Assembly: GCA_013140495.1 (NCBI GenBank)
Contig: JABFSR010000009.1
Span: 1 to 42,598 of the forward strand
Direction: 5' to 3'
Length of the DNA stretch: 42,598 bases
Origin: Verrucomicrobiota bacterium
GTDB lineage: Bacteria > Verrucomicrobiota > Verrucomicrobiia > Limisphaerales > JADLHS01
This document shows, in pieces, positions 42,114-42,598 of this stretch (positions within the stretch are counted from its first letter, which is position 1; every line of letters begins with the position of its first letter). The position numbers and the translations under genes were made by a program. Below the pieces are notes generated by a model, which saw only the letters and a list, made by a program, of their open reading frames with translations, had not been told where the DNA came from and searched no databases.

Positions 42114-42598
42114 GCCACCGCCGGGTTTTTGATCCTTCCAACGCAAAGTTTTTGGACGACAAGCACGCACGTCATTACCAGCACCGCCGCTGCGCTGAGG
42201 AATAGCGCCCGCGAGGATACGTCCAGCAGTATGATCGGCGCTGTAAACACGCCAATGATTCTCGCCAGACTGCCCGCACCTTGTGCCACACCGATTGTGA
42301 CTCCTTGTTCATGAGAGGAAGTCAGGTTTGAAAGCAACCCAAACAATGGCGGCCGAGTAAGGCTCGAACCAATCGCAAGCAATGCCAGTGCGCCGAGCAG
42401 CATCCACCACGCGTGACCTTCAGGCTGAGTCAGTATTTTCCATGATAGCAGGCCACTGCCCTTGATGAATGGGAACATTGCGAAACTCATCGCCGTGATC
42501 ACGAGACTACCGGCAATAACCTTGGGTTCGCCAAATCGTTTCACTACACGCCCGATCATTCCACCCTGGACATAGGCAGCGATAAGCCCGCTATAAAC
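42110..42598 (-). CDS. Major facilitator superfamily transporter (3' part only)
   Basis: The frame is open to the right edge, so only the C-terminal 162 residues are present; an internal ATG at 42559 is not the start, since VYSGLIAAYVQGGM continues the protein upstream. The sequence shows GRVVKRFGEPKVIAGSLVI, the loop-and-helix pattern of MFS helices 8-9, and the later helices WWMLLGALALLAIGSSLTRP and LFLSAAAVLVMTCVLVV. The retained GRVVKRFGE loop resembles the G-x-x-x-D/E-R-x-G motif of drug-efflux members. Substrate unknown. The stop codon overlaps that of hemW on the other strand. Confidence 0.85.
   Translation of the reverse strand, partial: VYSGLIAAYVQGGMIGRVVKRFGEPKVIAGSLVITAMSFAMFPFIKGSGLLSWKILTQPEGHAWWMLLGALALLAIGSSLTRPPLFGLLSNLTSSHEQGVTIGVAQGAGSLARIIGVFTAPIILLDVSSRALFLSAAAVLVMTCVLVVQKLCVGRIKNPAVA

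Overview
The window looks like a chromosome segment from a Gram-negative member of the Verrucomicrobiota, most like the Pedosphaera/Limisphaerales group. That placement is inferred from gene content: lipid A synthesis and BamA show an outer membrane; there are verruco-style pseudopilin, GYF_2, DUF1080 and SBBP-repeat proteins; and several secreted glycan-active proteins. It was not tested by phylogeny. The sequence is fairly GC-rich and tightly packed, with no gene-free stretch over 300 bases.

Left part (1-10.3 kb): a truncated KAPA-synthase-like aminotransferase, a convergent secreted two-domain hydrolase, and tRNA-Ser(GCT). Directly downstream of the tRNA is a run of five genes: a tandem AP2-like protein, an unknown secreted protein, an esterase, a five-bladed-propeller glycosidase and a parallel beta-helix protein. 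Each is preceded by a degenerate piece of the C-terminal tail of a type I restriction specificity subunit (HsdS). Three pieces end in an ATGA overlap with the start of the next gene. This serial layout is the most unusual feature of the window. A secreted propeller-like protein closes the region.

Middle part (10.3-29.8 kb): a DUF4202 protein and a SulP anion transporter, then a six-gene envelope-lipid operon on the minus strand (Gfo/Idh/MocA oxidoreductase, CDP-alcohol phosphatidyltransferase-like protein, PlsC-like acyltransferase, CdsA, LpxB, small membrane protein). Every junction in it is a 4-base overlap. Next come a pseudopilin and a zinc-ribbon membrane protein, a coupled GT2/GH144 pair, a SpoU-type rRNA/tRNA methyltransferase, an SGNH-DUF1080 fusion, two VOC proteins, an ABC exporter pair and a GYF-domain membrane protein.

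Right part (29.9-42.6 kb): replicative helicase DnaB, BamA, a large SBBP-repeat protein and the OmpH/Skp chaperone run in one direction. A Ser/Thr kinase and an N-carbamoylputrescine-amidase-like enzyme run in the other. They are followed by an HU-family protein with a strong terminator, a degenerate receiver domain, a cold-shock protein, HemW and a truncated MFS transporter.

Short dispersed repeats occur between genes and also in frame inside lpxB and hemW, where they lengthen surface loops of otherwise conserved enzymes.
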